Shown piece by piece: positions 6,831 through 16,800 of a DNA stretch of 64,000 nucleotides; position 1 is the stretch's first letter; each line of letters opens with the position of its first letter. The notes beneath the pieces were generated by a model that worked only from the letters and a program-made list of their open reading frames with translations, searched no databases and was not told the DNA's origin. This DNA is from Stigmatella aurantiaca (GTDB taxonomy: Bacteria > Myxococcota > Myxococcia > Myxococcales > Myxococcaceae). The translations under genes and the position numbers were made by a program. Location: assembly GCF_900109545.1 (NCBI RefSeq), contig NZ_FOAP01000005.1:399760-463759 (forward strand). The letters run 5' to 3'.

Positions 6831-8518
6831 CTCGCTCGCTTCCGACGGTTCTTGCCCTGGCGCTGGGCCTCGCCGCGGCCTCCGCCTCCGCCCAGGACGC
6901 CCGCTTCGACGCCCAGCTCTTCCGGCCGTCCGGCGCCCCGCAGGACATCGTGGCCGTGGGCCAGTCCCGGCCCCTGTCCCACCTGTCCGCCTCGGGAGGC
7001 CTCTACCTGAGCTTCTCGATCAACCCGCTCGTGCTGGTGACCCGCGGCGGCGACTCCAAGAAGGCCCTGAGCCTCGTGGGCAACCGCTTCCAGCTCGATG
7101 CCATGGCCAACGTCGGCCTGCTCGACTGGGCCGAGGTGGGCGTGGACATGCCGCTCATCCTCTTCCAGGGCGGTGACAACCTGGAGGCCATCGGCACCGA
7201 GGGCGTCGTCGAGGGCTATGTGCTGGGAGACCTCCGGCTCACCAGCAAGATCGCCCTGCCGGGCCTGCGGCGCCGCGCCGAGGACTCGGGCTGGGGCGCC
7301 TCCCTCACCTTCAACCTCGGGCTGCCCACCGGCAACCAGGAGGCCTTCGCCAGCGATGGGGCCGTCACCTACACCCCTGGCCTCATCGTGGACTACCGCT
7401 TCGGCATGGGCCTGCTCCTGACGGCCAACGCCGGCTTCTGGGCCCGGCCCGACCGCATCTTCAACGGCGTGAAGATTGGCGACATGGCCCCCTTCGGCCT
7501 CGGCGCCGAGATGCCGATCTTGCGCACCGCGGGCGTCACCGCCGTGGGCGCGCTCCACGGCGCCGTGGCGCTGACCAAGCTGCCCGGCCAGGCCCGGCAG
7601 ATTCCCGCGGAGATGCTCCTGGGCCTGCGCTGGTACAGCGGCCTGGGCATCACCGTCACCGTGGGCGGCGGCCTGGGGTGTGGGTGCTCGATCCAGTCCC
7701 CGCAGCTCAGCTTCTTCACGTCCGTCATCTGGGTGCCCGCCGTCATGTCCGAGTACGCGGCCATCGAGCGCTTCAAGGAGCCGCCCCGCGACAGCGACGG
7801 CGACGGCATCCAAGACGACACCGACTCCTGTCCGGACGAGGCTGGCCCCGAGTCCCGCAAGGGCTGCCCCCTGCGCGACTCCGATGGCGACGGGGTGACC
7901 GATGACATCGACGCCTGTCCCACCGAGGTGGGCACCGCCGCCCGCTCGGGCTGCCCCATCCGGGACAGTGACGGCGACGGCGTCGCGAACGAGGACGACC
8001 GGTGCCCGGACGTTCCCGCCGGTCCTGGCGGGAAGAACGGCTGCCCGCTGGCCCGCCTCCAGGGCAACAAGATCCTCATCCTGGAGCCCATCAACTTCGC
8101 CACGGACCAGGACATCCTCCTGTCCGAGTCCGAGCCCATCCTGGAGGAGGTCTCCCAGATGCTGAAGAAGCACCCGGAGATCAAACGCCTCCTCGTCGAG
8201 GGCCACACCGACTCGCGCGCCAGCGACGAGTACAACCTGGAGCTGTCCAGGCGCCGGGCGGCCAGCATCCGCGTCTACCTCGAGGAGAGCGGCGTGGAGC
8301 CCGAGCGGCTGTGCTCCCAGGGCTTTGGCCGCAGCCGCCCCGTGGCGGAGAACAAGAACGAGGAGGGCATGGCCCTCAACCGGCGCGTGGAGTTCACCGT
8401 CCTGCCGCCTCCCGCGGACGGCGAGCCCCGCTGCCCGGAGGAGCCCGCGGACAAGGCGCCTAAGAAGAAGGGCGCCAAGTCCGTCCCGGCTCCGGCGAAG
8501 ACCGCCCCGAAGCCGTAA
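6827..8518 (+). CDS. traB: TraB, OmpA-domain outer-membrane partner of TraA
   Basis: 563 residues. The signal peptide is at residues 1-22 (LALALGLAAASASA). Residues 25-310 are rich in alternating hydrophobic strands (LYLSFSINPLVLVTRGGDS, VEGYVLGDLRLTSKIA) and are read as a beta-barrel. Residues 320-405 hold three thrombospondin type-3-like calcium motifs (DSDGDGIQDDTDSCPD and two more). Residues 405-530 are an OmpA/MotB peptidoglycan-binding domain (LVEGHTDSRASDEYNLELS, then NRRVEF). The tail is Lys/Pro-rich. The 4-bp overlap with traA implies translational coupling. In Myxococcus, TraB works with TraA in outer-membrane exchange; barrel, calcium repeats and OmpA domain together match that protein. 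ATG 6827 is fixed by the overlap. Confidence 0.88.
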   Translation: MTRSLPTVLALALGLAAASASAQDARFDAQLFRPSGAPQDIVAVGQSRPLSHLSASGGLYLSFSINPLVLVTRGGDSKKALSLVGNRFQLDAMANVGLLDWAEVGVDMPLILFQGGDNLEAIGTEGVVEGYVLGDLRLTSKIALPGLRRRAEDSGWGASLTFNLGLPTGNQEAFASDGAVTYTPGLIVDYRFGMGLLLTANAGFWARPDRIFNGVKIGDMAPFGLGAEMPILRTAGVTAVGALHGAVALTKLPGQARQIPAEMLLGLRWYSGLGITVTVGGGLGCGCSIQSPQLSFFTSVIWVPAVMSEYAAIERFKEPPRDSDGDGIQDDTDSCPDEAGPESRKGCPLRDSDGDGVTDDIDACPTEVGTAARSGCPIRDSDGDGVANEDDRCPDVPAGPGGKNGCPLARLQGNKILILEPINFATDQDILLSESEPILEEVSQMLKKHPEIKRLLVEGHTDSRASDEYNLELSRRRAASIRVYLEESGVEPERLCSQGFGRSRPVAENKNEEGMALNRRVEFTVLPPPADGEPRCPEEPADKAPKKKGAKSVPAPAKTAPKP

Positions 8519-8540
8519 GCAGGGGCGCCCCCGCAGGCCG

Positions 8541-8575
8541 GGCGGCGCCTTCCTCCCCCGGGAGGAAGGGCCGCC
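8541..8575. terminator. strong hairpin after traB
   Basis: GGCGGC, a bulged G, then CCTTCCTCCC pairs across a CC loop with GGGAGGAAGG then GCCGCC. This gives 16 base pairs with one bulge. An AT-rich tail (GGTTTATTAAA) follows at about 8591. It lies between the convergent traB and the lipoprotein gene at 8629, so it may serve both. Confidence 0.6.
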
Positions 8576-8628
8576 GGACGCGGGATCCAGGTTTATTAAA
8601 TGAGGAGCTTCCGGCGCGGCCTACCGGC

Positions 8629-9468
8629 TCAGGGAACAATCACCTCGGCGGCCCCCACCCTGCGGCCCGCCGAGAGCGTCACCAGGGCCCGCCCTGGGCC
8701 CACCGCCGTCACGTACCCCGCCGGGGAGACCTGGATGACCGCGGCGTCCGAGGAGAACCAGTGGATGGGCACCCCCTCTACGGTCCGCCCCCGGCTGTCG
8801 AGCGCCCGGGCCCGGAACTGAAGCGCCTGTCCGCGCCTGGTGAAGACGTGCCGGGCCGGCTCCACCGCCAGCCGGGTGAAGGCAGGCACGACGAGCACGT
8901 TCAGATCCTGGCTCAGGTGGCCCACCGTGGCGGTCACCTTCACCGTCCCGGGCCCCACCCCGATGATCCGCCCGTCCTCGATGCGGGCGATGGTCTCGTC
9001 CTGGCTGCGCCACTCGGGGGACGCATCGCGGATGCGCTTGCCCAGCTCATCCATGACGGTGGCGAAGAGCCGCTCCGAGCGGCCAATCTCGATGAACTCC
9101 TGCTCCCCGGCACGCAGTGCCAGCCGCCCGGGGATGGTCACCACGAAGCGCTTGGAGGCGCGGGCATTGCCTCCGGACACCTCGATGGTGGCCTGGCCCG
9201 TCTTCCGGGCCACCACCACCCCCTTCTCCACGGTGGCGACGTCCGGCGAGGAGCTGGACCAGTGCAGCCGGGGCTCCGCCAGGCGGCGCCCCTGCGCGTC
9301 CTTTGCTTCGTACTCCAGCCGGACGGACTGCCCGGGCTCTCGCAGCTGGTGCTCCTCGGGGCCCAGAATCGTCAGGGTCTCGGGAGACGGCGCACACGCT
9401 CCCAGCAGCAGCCCCGCGGCCACGAACCACACCACACGCCTGGAGAGCCACGGAAAGACGCTCGACAT
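8629..9468 (-). CDS. lipoprotein with three Ig-like (Big_2) repeats
   Basis: 279 residues. The N-terminus has a lipoprotein signal with lipobox LLGAC at about residues 21-25. Three successive repeats of about 80 residues have the Big_2 pattern, for example WSSSSPDVATVEKGVVVARKT, then WRSQDETIARIEDGRIIGVG, then WFSSDAAVIQVSPAGYVTAV. Each is followed by a G.a.vtv strand. Such domains are usually adhesive or structural on the cell surface. It is convergent to traB and only 110 bp from it. No evidence in the sequence ties it to exchange, but its surface location fits. Ligand unknown. Confidence 0.75.
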   Translation of the reverse strand: MSSVFPWLSRRVVWFVAAGLLLGACAPSPETLTILGPEEHQLREPGQSVRLEYEAKDAQGRRLAEPRLHWSSSSPDVATVEKGVVVARKTGQATIEVSGGNARASKRFVVTIPGRLALRAGEQEFIEIGRSERLFATVMDELGKRIRDASPEWRSQDETIARIEDGRIIGVGPGTVKVTATVGHLSQDLNVLVVPAFTRLAVEPARHVFTRRGQALQFRARALDSRGRTVEGVPIHWFSSDAAVIQVSPAGYVTAVGPGRALVTLSAGRRVGAAEVIVP

Positions 9469-9493
9469 GAATACAACCCGCCAGGCCTCGCGC

Positions 9494-9667
9494 TTACTTG
9501 CGGCCTGCTTTCTTGGAGGGTGCCGGAGCCGGTTTGGAGGCCGCCAGCTTCAGCTCATCACGCTCTCGCGTCAACTCCTCAAGCTCGTCCTCCAATGCCC
9601 GGACTTTTGTTTTCAAAGTAGCCCCCTGCCGAAGTTCCTTCGAGGGATCCCACGCGCTCAGGGCCAC
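9494..9667 (-). pseudogene. degenerate duplicate of the adjacent coiled-coil lipoprotein
   Basis: A 57-codon open stretch with no good start (GTG 9667 only) and no signal peptide. Its sequence reads WDPSKELRQGATLKT, then VRALEDELEELTRERDELKL and a Pro/Ala/Lys tail. This mirrors the gene just upstream at 9685-9966 (GPSKELAQ, VLKTRAGELEGTLKKATQERDQLK). Relative to that gene it has lost the signal, the lipobox and about 10 residues of the helix. It looks like a tandem duplicate broken by deletion. A short expressed peptide cannot be excluded. Confidence 0.55.
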
Positions 9668-9684
9668 TCGTCATGGGGCGGGCG

Positions 9685-9966
9685 CTACTTCCGGGCCGTG
9701 GCGCTGCCCTTCTTCACCGGAGCCGGCTGGGCAGGGGACGGCGAGGCGGCGGGAGCCGGGAGCCGGCCCACGACAGCCTTCAGCTGGTCACGCTCCTGCG
9801 TGGCCTTCTTGAGGGTGCCCTCCAGCTCGCCCGCCCGCGTCTTGAGCACCGCATTCTCCTGGCGGAGCGTCTCCACCTCCCCGCGCGCCTGCGCCAGCTC
9901 CTTCGAGGGGCCGCACGCGGCCAGGGAACCCACCGAGAGCATCATCACCGTCATCCACGCCTTCAT
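9685..9966 (-). CDS. small coiled-coil lipoprotein
   Basis: 93 residues. MKAWMTVMMLSVGSLAACG is a lipoprotein signal with lipobox LAAC at 15-18. Residues 22-65 form a heptad-rich coiled coil (ARGEVETLRQENAVLKTRAG). The C-terminus is Pro/Ala-rich with a basic end (VKKGSATARK), which could contact peptidoglycan or LPS. The layout resembles Lpp-like or trimerising small lipoproteins, but no family was recognised. ATG 9966 follows AGAGGA at about 10 bases. A broken copy sits immediately downstream. Confidence 0.7.
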   Translation of the reverse strand: MKAWMTVMMLSVGSLAACGPSKELAQARGEVETLRQENAVLKTRAGELEGTLKKATQERDQLKAVVGRLPAPAASPSPAQPAPVKKGSATARK

Positions 9967-10144
9967 CTGCCGCCATCCTCTGGGCAGGTGCTCTCCAGGG
10001 CTTCCTCCCTGCGACAGACCTGCCGGGGGAACCTTTAGCAATGCACGTGCCTCCCCTTGTCCCAGGGGAAGCCTCCCGCGGCGCGGGGCGGCGGCGTTGC
10101 AGGAAGCCACGCTCCCCCAGGCGCGTTGCCATGCCCAGGCGTTG

Positions 10145-12037
10145 TCACACACCCGGGGCCCACTGGAGCCGGGGGCCCTCGGCCGAGCGAGCTCCCTCCA
10201 CCAGAGAGACCGGAGGGACATAGAGCCCCCGCCGTTCCCGCTTCCACCAGGTGCCCGTGCTCCGCTGGGTGGCCAGGTCCGTCATCCGGTAGTCGTACAG
10301 CACCGCCCGCACGGCGCGCGGCGGACGCTGGGGGAACGGGTTGGCCGCGAAGAGGGCCAGCACGTCCGGTGAGCCCTCCAGCAGGCGGACCAGCAGGGAC
10401 AGGAACCACGTGGACGGGCGCCCCAGGGCCGCGAACCACATCTGCCAGTCCAGGCGCGGCTGGTGGGGGGCCACCTGCCGCGGCGCCTTCTCCAGGTGGG
10501 AGACCTTGTAGCGAAAGGGGTACTCCTTCCACGTCTCGCCGTCCTCGGAGCCCTCGATGACGATCTCCGGCCGCTCACGCGTCATCACGCTGAAGAGGCC
10601 GTAGGAGTTCACCGAGCGGAAGGGCCGCGCCCATCCCTGGAAGCGCTCCAGGTGCTCCAGGCGCTCCAGGACGCGTGCCGAAGGGGCCCACCGGCCCAGC
10701 AGCTCACTTGCCCCCAGGGCCAGGACCGGCAGCGCCAGCGCCCCTGTCACCCATGAGCCGGCAGGAGAGGCCGGTGGCGCGGGCCGCCGCGGAAGGCCCG
10801 GCAAGAGGCCCGAGAGGGCCGCGTCATCCAGGAGCCACACGCCCAGCACGAACGACTGGAGGTTGAAGAAGCCATAGTTGCCCGTGGCCGCGATGCCGCC
10901 TTGCAGGAGGCTGAAGAGGCCGAAGGCGAGCTGCCTCAAGCGCCGGGGGGCGAAGATGAGCAGCGGCAGCGCGGTCTCCGAGGCCAGCACCGCCGCCGTG
11001 GAGAGCTTCTGCGCACGCGCGGGCAGGTGGTGCGCATACCACCCGCCCCGCGTGGGCAGGGGCGACGTCTCGTAGTGGTACTGGCAGGCGGTCAGGTCGC
11101 GCCAGCTGGTGTCCCCGGACTGGAGCTTGCTGAGTCCTGAGCCCAGGTAGAGCCGGAAGAGGAGAACCCGGAAGAGCGCCACCTCGGCCGCCGGCACATC
11201 CCAGCGTCCCCACCCGGGCCTCAGGCCCGCGGGCGCCGTCAGTATGCCCAGCAGGCCCATCTCCAGCAGCAGGGCATCCCACTGGAAGGAGAGGAAGTCC
11301 CGCCCGGCCGACACATAGGAGAGGTACAGCCCCCAGAGCAGGGCCGCGGAGGGCTGCGGCGCCACGTTGAGCATCAGCGCCACCGACAGGGCCTGGCCCA
11401 CGCGGCAACCGCGCACCAGTGCCCGGTCGGACGCGCCCAGCCAGAACACGGACGGCACCTGGAGGAAGCGCCGGTTGCCCAGGCGCTGGAGGTGCTCCGA
11501 GCCAAACGTCTCGTGCAGCGGGCGGATGCCCTGCGTGCCGTACAGGCCCAGCACCTGCCGTCCCAGGGAGGTGAAGGCGATGAGGAAGGTTCCCCCCAGC
11601 AGCCGCAGGAACACCCACCGGACGCCCCGGTGCGAGGCGGGGCCCACATAGCGCCGCCCCACCAGGAGGTGGTCCACCTTCGCCGCCAGGACACGGTGCT
11701 TCGCGACGGCGCGGTACACGCCCTCGGCCACCCCTCGCACCCCGGGGAGCAGCCCCAGCCTCGCCAGCCACCGCGTTCCCGGACGGGCCGACCGAAGGAG
11801 CATGCGAAAGACGGCCTGGGCCCCGTGAGACACCCGCCCCGAGGGCTCGATGAGCTGCATCGCGCGCCGGGCATCGGCCCGCCGGATGCCCAGGAGCCAG
11901 AGCCGCAGCGGCTTCATGGGAAGGAAGCGCACCCGCCCTTGGGTCTGTGCGCTCCAGCGCGCGATCCACCGCTTACAGAAGCCGCACGTCCCGTCGTAGA
12001 GCACGAGCGGACGCGCCGCTGTCAGAGCCGAGAGCAT
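10145..12037 (-). CDS. DCC thiol-disulfide oxidoreductase fused to lipase maturation factor-like membrane protein
   Basis: 630 residues. Residues 1-120 are a DCC-family (DUF393) thioredoxin-like domain with YDGTCGFCKRW at 14-24. From about residue 140 onward it is polytopic and matches the lipase maturation factor family (LMF1-like). The hallmark CQYHYETSPLPT with a following WYAH is near residue 325, and there are several hydrophobic segments (LLWGLYLSYV, FLIAF). The family is linked to folding or disulfide-dependent maturation of secreted enzymes. Joining a redox domain to the membrane factor supports that idea. It stands alone; the upstream gene is divergent. Confidence 0.8.
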   Translation of the reverse strand: MLSALTAARPLVLYDGTCGFCKRWIARWSAQTQGRVRFLPMKPLRLWLLGIRRADARRAMQLIEPSGRVSHGAQAVFRMLLRSARPGTRWLARLGLLPGVRGVAEGVYRAVAKHRVLAAKVDHLLVGRRYVGPASHRGVRWVFLRLLGGTFLIAFTSLGRQVLGLYGTQGIRPLHETFGSEHLQRLGNRRFLQVPSVFWLGASDRALVRGCRVGQALSVALMLNVAPQPSAALLWGLYLSYVSAGRDFLSFQWDALLLEMGLLGILTAPAGLRPGWGRWDVPAAEVALFRVLLFRLYLGSGLSKLQSGDTSWRDLTACQYHYETSPLPTRGGWYAHHLPARAQKLSTAAVLASETALPLLIFAPRRLRQLAFGLFSLLQGGIAATGNYGFFNLQSFVLGVWLLDDAALSGLLPGLPRRPAPPASPAGSWVTGALALPVLALGASELLGRWAPSARVLERLEHLERFQGWARPFRSVNSYGLFSVMTRERPEIVIEGSEDGETWKEYPFRYKVSHLEKAPRQVAPHQPRLDWQMWFAALGRPSTWFLSLLVRLLEGSPDVLALFAANPFPQRPPRAVRAVLYDYRMTDLATQRSTGTWWKRERRGLYVPPVSLVEGARSAEGPRLQWAPGV

Positions 12038-12177
12038 GTCTTCCTCCCCTGTCCTCGGAGGAAGATGGAAGCGCGGCGTCCGGATGGCTGCCGTGAGCGC
12101 TCGCCTGCTGGGCTGAAGGGCAAGCGGCCTGGCAGGAGAGGTCTCTTCGCCACCTTCCGATGCATAGCTTGGGGGCC

Positions 12178-12828
12178 ATGAGTGAGCCCAAGGCCAAAGC
12201 GCGCAGTCTGCAAGAGGTCGTCCCCGGCGTGTACCACTGGTACGTCCAGGACGACCGCATCGGCGCGCGCAGTGATGCCTACGCCGTGGTGGACCGCGAT
12301 GGGGCCGTCGTCCTCATCGACCCACTGCCCATCGACGAGAGCCTGCTGCTCCCGCTCGGCAGCATCACCGCCATCGTGCTCACCGCGGGCAACCACCAAC
12401 GCTCCGCCTGGCGGTTCCGCAAGCGCTTCAATGTCCCGGTGTGGGTGCCCCGGGACGCGCATGGGCTCGAAGAGGAACCCGACACCGTCTATGGCAACGG
12501 CGACACGCTCCCCGGCGGGCTGAACGCCTTCCACACGCCGGGCCCCGCGCACGTGATGTACACCCTGTGGATGCAGCAGAGTCCCCGGGGGGTCGTCTTC
12601 CTCTCGGACCTGCTCATTCACCCGGAGGAGGGCTCGCCGGAGTTCGTCCCGAGCGAGCACCAGGACGAGCCCGTCCGGACCCGGATGAGCGTCCAGCGGG
12701 TGATTGACCACCTGCCCGTGGACACCCTCTGCTTCGCCCACGGCGAGCCCATTGTCCGGGACGGCGAGCAGGTCCTGCGCAAGGCCCTGGAGCAGGACTC
12801 GGAAGGCGCCTCGGCCCCCGCGCCGTGA
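12178..12828 (+). CDS. metallo-beta-lactamase-like protein with a degenerate metal site
   Basis: 216 residues. The fold order of MBL proteins is visible: VVPGVYHWYV, then AYAVVDRDGAVVLIDPLPI near residue 40, a TPG-like FHTPGPAHVMYTLWM near residue 125, FLSDLLI near 145 and FAHGEPIV near 190. The usual HxHxDH box is replaced by LTAGNHQRSAWRF, leaving a single His. It is therefore probably non-catalytic or uses a different site. The start is taken at ATG 12178; ATG 12160 is in frame. It converges on the next gene with 3 bases between stops. Confidence 0.65.
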   Translation: MSEPKAKARSLQEVVPGVYHWYVQDDRIGARSDAYAVVDRDGAVVLIDPLPIDESLLLPLGSITAIVLTAGNHQRSAWRFRKRFNVPVWVPRDAHGLEEEPDTVYGNGDTLPGGLNAFHTPGPAHVMYTLWMQQSPRGVVFLSDLLIHPEEGSPEFVPSEHQDEPVRTRMSVQRVIDHLPVDTLCFAHGEPIVRDGEQVLRKALEQDSEGASAPAP

Positions 12829-12831
12829 GCC

Positions 12832-13632
12832 TCAGGCGCCCCCATCCCCCGCGGGCAGGGGCCCCTCGTGCACGAGGATGTCCCCTCCGTCCAGTCCGGG
12901 GGGGATGAGGTACAGCGTCTCGCCCGCCTCCGCGCGCCGCAAGAGCGAGCCCAGGGCGGGTGAGTCCGTCGCGGACACCCGGCGGGTGGGCTGAAACAGG
13001 AGCCGCCGCTCCATCGCCGCCACCTCGCGCGCCTCGTCCGTCAGGTCCATCTCGTAAAGGAAGCTGCGCTCCACATAGTCGTGCACGCCCGGCACATGGC
13101 CCACCAGCCGCATCGGCCCCAGGCGCGTGTGGACCCGGAGGCTCAGGTTGTTCCACTGGGCAATGCCCCGCATCCGCCGCGCGCCCAGCATCTTCAGCGT
13201 CAGCGCCTTCACCCACGCCCCGGCCTGAACCCCCGGCAGGAAGCTCAGCAGTGACACCCCGATGAAGTGCCCCCGGTGCACCGTGGGCGCCGCGTAGTAG
13301 GCCGCCGCGATGACCCGCTCCTCGTCCGGCAGGCTCAGCCGCTGGCGCGAGGGCTCACTGAGCATCCGCGCCGGGCAGCGCAGCAGGCCGATGGCCCCGG
13401 GCTGGAGGTACAAGTCCGACAACACCCAGTTGGGCAGCCCCAGCTTGCCGAACGCGAGCTGGTTCAGCTCCAGGTACTGCCGCGACAGCGAGTTGTGCTC
13501 CTCCGCGGGCAGGAACTCCACGGGCACTCCCGCCGGGCACAGGTTCAGCTCCGTCGCGTTCTGCGCAGCGCCCAACGCCGCGAGCGAGAGCGCCGGATGG
13601 TGCGCGAAGAACCGCTTGGCCAGTGCGTGCAT
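12832..13632 (-). CDS. uncharacterised protein
   Basis: 266 residues, no signal peptide and no recognised domain. Visible features are a cluster of His and aromatic residues (FFAHHPALSL), a hydrophobic patch (GHFIGVSLLSFLPGVQAG) and LYLIPPGLDGGDILVHEGP at the C-terminus. The start was placed at ATG 13632 because AAGGTGA lies 7 bases upstream; ATG 13638 is almost on top of that site. Codon usage is like that of its neighbours, so it looks native. No function is assigned. Confidence 0.6.
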   Translation of the reverse strand: MHALAKRFFAHHPALSLAALGAAQNATELNLCPAGVPVEFLPAEEHNSLSRQYLELNQLAFGKLGLPNWVLSDLYLQPGAIGLLRCPARMLSEPSRQRLSLPDEERVIAAAYYAAPTVHRGHFIGVSLLSFLPGVQAGAWVKALTLKMLGARRMRGIAQWNNLSLRVHTRLGPMRLVGHVPGVHDYVERSFLYEMDLTDEAREVAAMERRLLFQPTRRVSATDSPALGSLLRRAEAGETLYLIPPGLDGGDILVHEGPLPAGDGGA

Positions 13633-13819
13633 GTCCATTCACCTTCGGCCGGGCCTCATCCGGCAGCCCGAATGGCGTGCTGCGTAACACAGCTGGCGCC
13701 ATGACGAGGCACGCCATGAGCTCCGGGATGGCACCGTTGCGAAACAACCGGGGTACAACGGCCGAGAACCCTCCTCGCGGGCGGTCGCTCCTGACGCGCC
13801 CCGGCAAGGAACCCTCTCT

Positions 13820-16800
13820 ATGCACCGATTGAAGCAGTGGGCGCTGCTCGCCCTGGCCGCGGTCTGTCTCCAGGCTGCCCCGGCCTGGGGCCAGCCCGCG
13901 GCGGCGCACGTGTACCACAACCACATGCCCAACTTCTGGCCGTACTACGACGTCACCCAGTACGCCGCGACGCCCGTGGGCGGCCCCATCCGCTACGCGT
14001 ACGACGCCCAGGTCATCAACCTGAAGAAGAGCCCCCCGTCCAACTACACCTATTACCTGCCGTCGGGCGCGCCGATGCCGCACGACGACCTGGTCACCTA
14101 CTACTCCCACAACGCGAAGACGGGCGCGTACCTGTACTGGCCCTACGCCGTCGCGCAGGACATGCGGACGAACGCCCCCACCGGCCAGGTCCACGTCACC
14201 ATGTCCGGCGCCGTGGTGAACAACGTGCAGGATCTCACCACGCTCAAGAACGTGCCGGGTTACGACAACACGGCCTGGGGCTCGCCCTGGCGCGACAAGT
14301 ACAACAGCCTGCGCACGCCGGCGGGAAACCGGACGTTGGACCTCATCCACTTCACCGGCCACCACTCCATGGGGCCGCTGGTGGGCCCGGAGTACTTCCT
14401 CAAGGACCTCATCTACCAGAGCGCCACCCTGGCGCAGCCCTACTTCCTGGGCGGGGACTTCCAGTCCTCCAAGGGCTTCTTCCCCACCGAGCTCGGCTTC
14501 TCCGAGCGCCTCATCCCCACGCTGGCCAAGCTGGGCATCCAGTGGTCCGTCATCGGCGACAACCACTTCTCGCGCACCCTCCGGGACTACCCCTTCCTGA
14601 ACGAGCCCGGCTCGGACACGCTCGTCTCGCCGCCCAACCGCGCGGACTTCCAGAACACGAGCACCGTGGGCAGCTGGGTGAGCCTGCAGATGGCGCACGA
14701 GCAGCAGACCATCCGCAACAAGTATCCCTTCGCCTCCACGCCGCACTGGGTGCGCTACGTGGACCCCGCCACTGGCGCCGAGTCGCGCGTGGTGGGCATC
14801 CCCGTCAACCAGAACGGCTCCTGGCTGGAGGGCTGGGAGGGCGAGGCCACCGTGGACGTGGTGGGCCTCAAGGGCTTCGAGGGGCTCGTCCCCCAGCGGC
14901 AGTTCTTCGTCATCGCCCATGACGGCGACAACTCGGGCGGCCGGGCCGGCTCGGACAGCACCTGGTACAACGGCCGCAGCGTCACCTGCACCGCGGGCGT
15001 GCAGTGCATGGGCATCAGCGAGTACCTGAATGCCCACCTGCCCGTCTCCACCGACGTGGTCCACGTGCAGGACGGCTCCTGGGTGGACACGCGCGACTCC
15101 TCGAGCGACCCCCAGTGGCACCACTGGAAGCTGCCGCTGGGCATCTGGAAGGGCCAGTTCCCCGCCTTCAACGCCGCCACCGGCCTGAACCTGGCGCCCA
15201 AGACGAACCTCAGCGGCGTGCAGGAGGGGATGACCGTGTCGCTGGAGCACGGCTGGCACTACCTGGAGCGCAACTTCGCCCTGCTCCAGGCCGCGCTCAA
15301 CTACGCGAAGACCGCCGAGCAGATCTGGCTCGATGCGCACCCCAACCACTGGAAGCCCACCACCGCGCTGGACAGCCAGGTGACGCACGCGGGCAACCAG
15401 CTCAACCCGTGGATGTACTCCTTCCCCGTGAAGGGCGATGCGTCGAACGACTGGGCCGGGGGCGCCAACCCCGCCGAGCTGTCCTGGTACTTCCTCTTGC
15501 CCGCCATGGACTCGGGCTTCGGCTACTACGACGAGAACCAGGACGACAACGTCAAGCCCACGCTGGCCTTCAACCAGTCGCTCTACTTCTCCAAGCCCTA
15601 CGTGCAGGACCGGCTCGCCCAGGACCGCACCGGCCCGTCCGTGTGGTGGCCGCAGCGCTGGCCCTACAACCCCGGCAGCGCCAACACGGACAAGTCCGAG
15701 GGCTGGACGCTCCACCACTTCAACAACACCTTCGCCATCTACACGTACGCCTATGACGTGAGCGGCCTGTCCAACATCAAGGTCCGCATCCGCACCCACG
15801 CGGCCAAGCTCATCGACGCCGCGGACAACACCCACAAGGTGTACGAGCCGGCGGCGCTCAAGGCCGCGGGCGTGCCCCACATCGACACCAGCCGCGTGAG
15901 CGCCTGGGTGGACTACCCGATGACCCGGCGCGACCTGAAGCCCGTCATGAACGGCGTCGCGTGGCAGCCCGCCTACCTGCCCGTCATGGCCAAGGTGCCC
16001 GCGCAGGAGATCGGCGACCTCTACTACACGTACCTCGGCAACTACCGCGACCAGCTCCTCGACTACTACATCGAGGCCACCGACAGCCGCGGCAACGTCA
16101 CCCGCAGCGAGATTCAGTCCGTCTACGTGGGCGCCGGCCGGTACAACCTGGTGGGCGGCAAGTACCTGGAGGACGCCAACGGCTCCATCGCCGGCACGCA
16201 CCCGTTCCTCGTGGTGGACACCACCGCGCCCTCTACCCCCACGGGGCTCTCGGCCACGCGCACGGACCGCTCCGTAAAGCTCTCCTGGAGCGCCGCCTCG
16301 GACAACGTGGCGGTGACCGGCTACGTCCTCTTCCGCAACGGCACGCAGGTGGGCACCAGCGCCACGCTGAGCTACACGGACATGGGCCTCACGCCCAGCA
16401 CCGCCTACAGCTACACCGTGAAGGCGCGCGATGCGGCGGGCAACACCTCCACGGCCAGCGCCGCCCTGAGTGTCACCACCCAGCCGCCCGACACCACCGC
16501 GCCCTCCGCCCCCACGGGCCTGAGCGCCTCGGCGGTGACGAGCTCCTCGGTGACGCTGAGCTGGACGGCCGCCACCGACAACTACGGCGTGGCGGGCTAT
16601 TACGTGTACCGCAACGGCTCGCAGATCGCCGCGCCCACGGGAACGGGCTACACGGATACCTCGCTCTCGCCGAGCACCGGGTACAGCTACACCGTGAAGG
16701 CCGCGGATGCCGCGGGCAACACCTCGGCGGCCAGCAGCGCCCTGAGCGTCACCACCCTCACGGGCAACACCGCCACCGTCTATTACAAGAAGGGCTTCGC

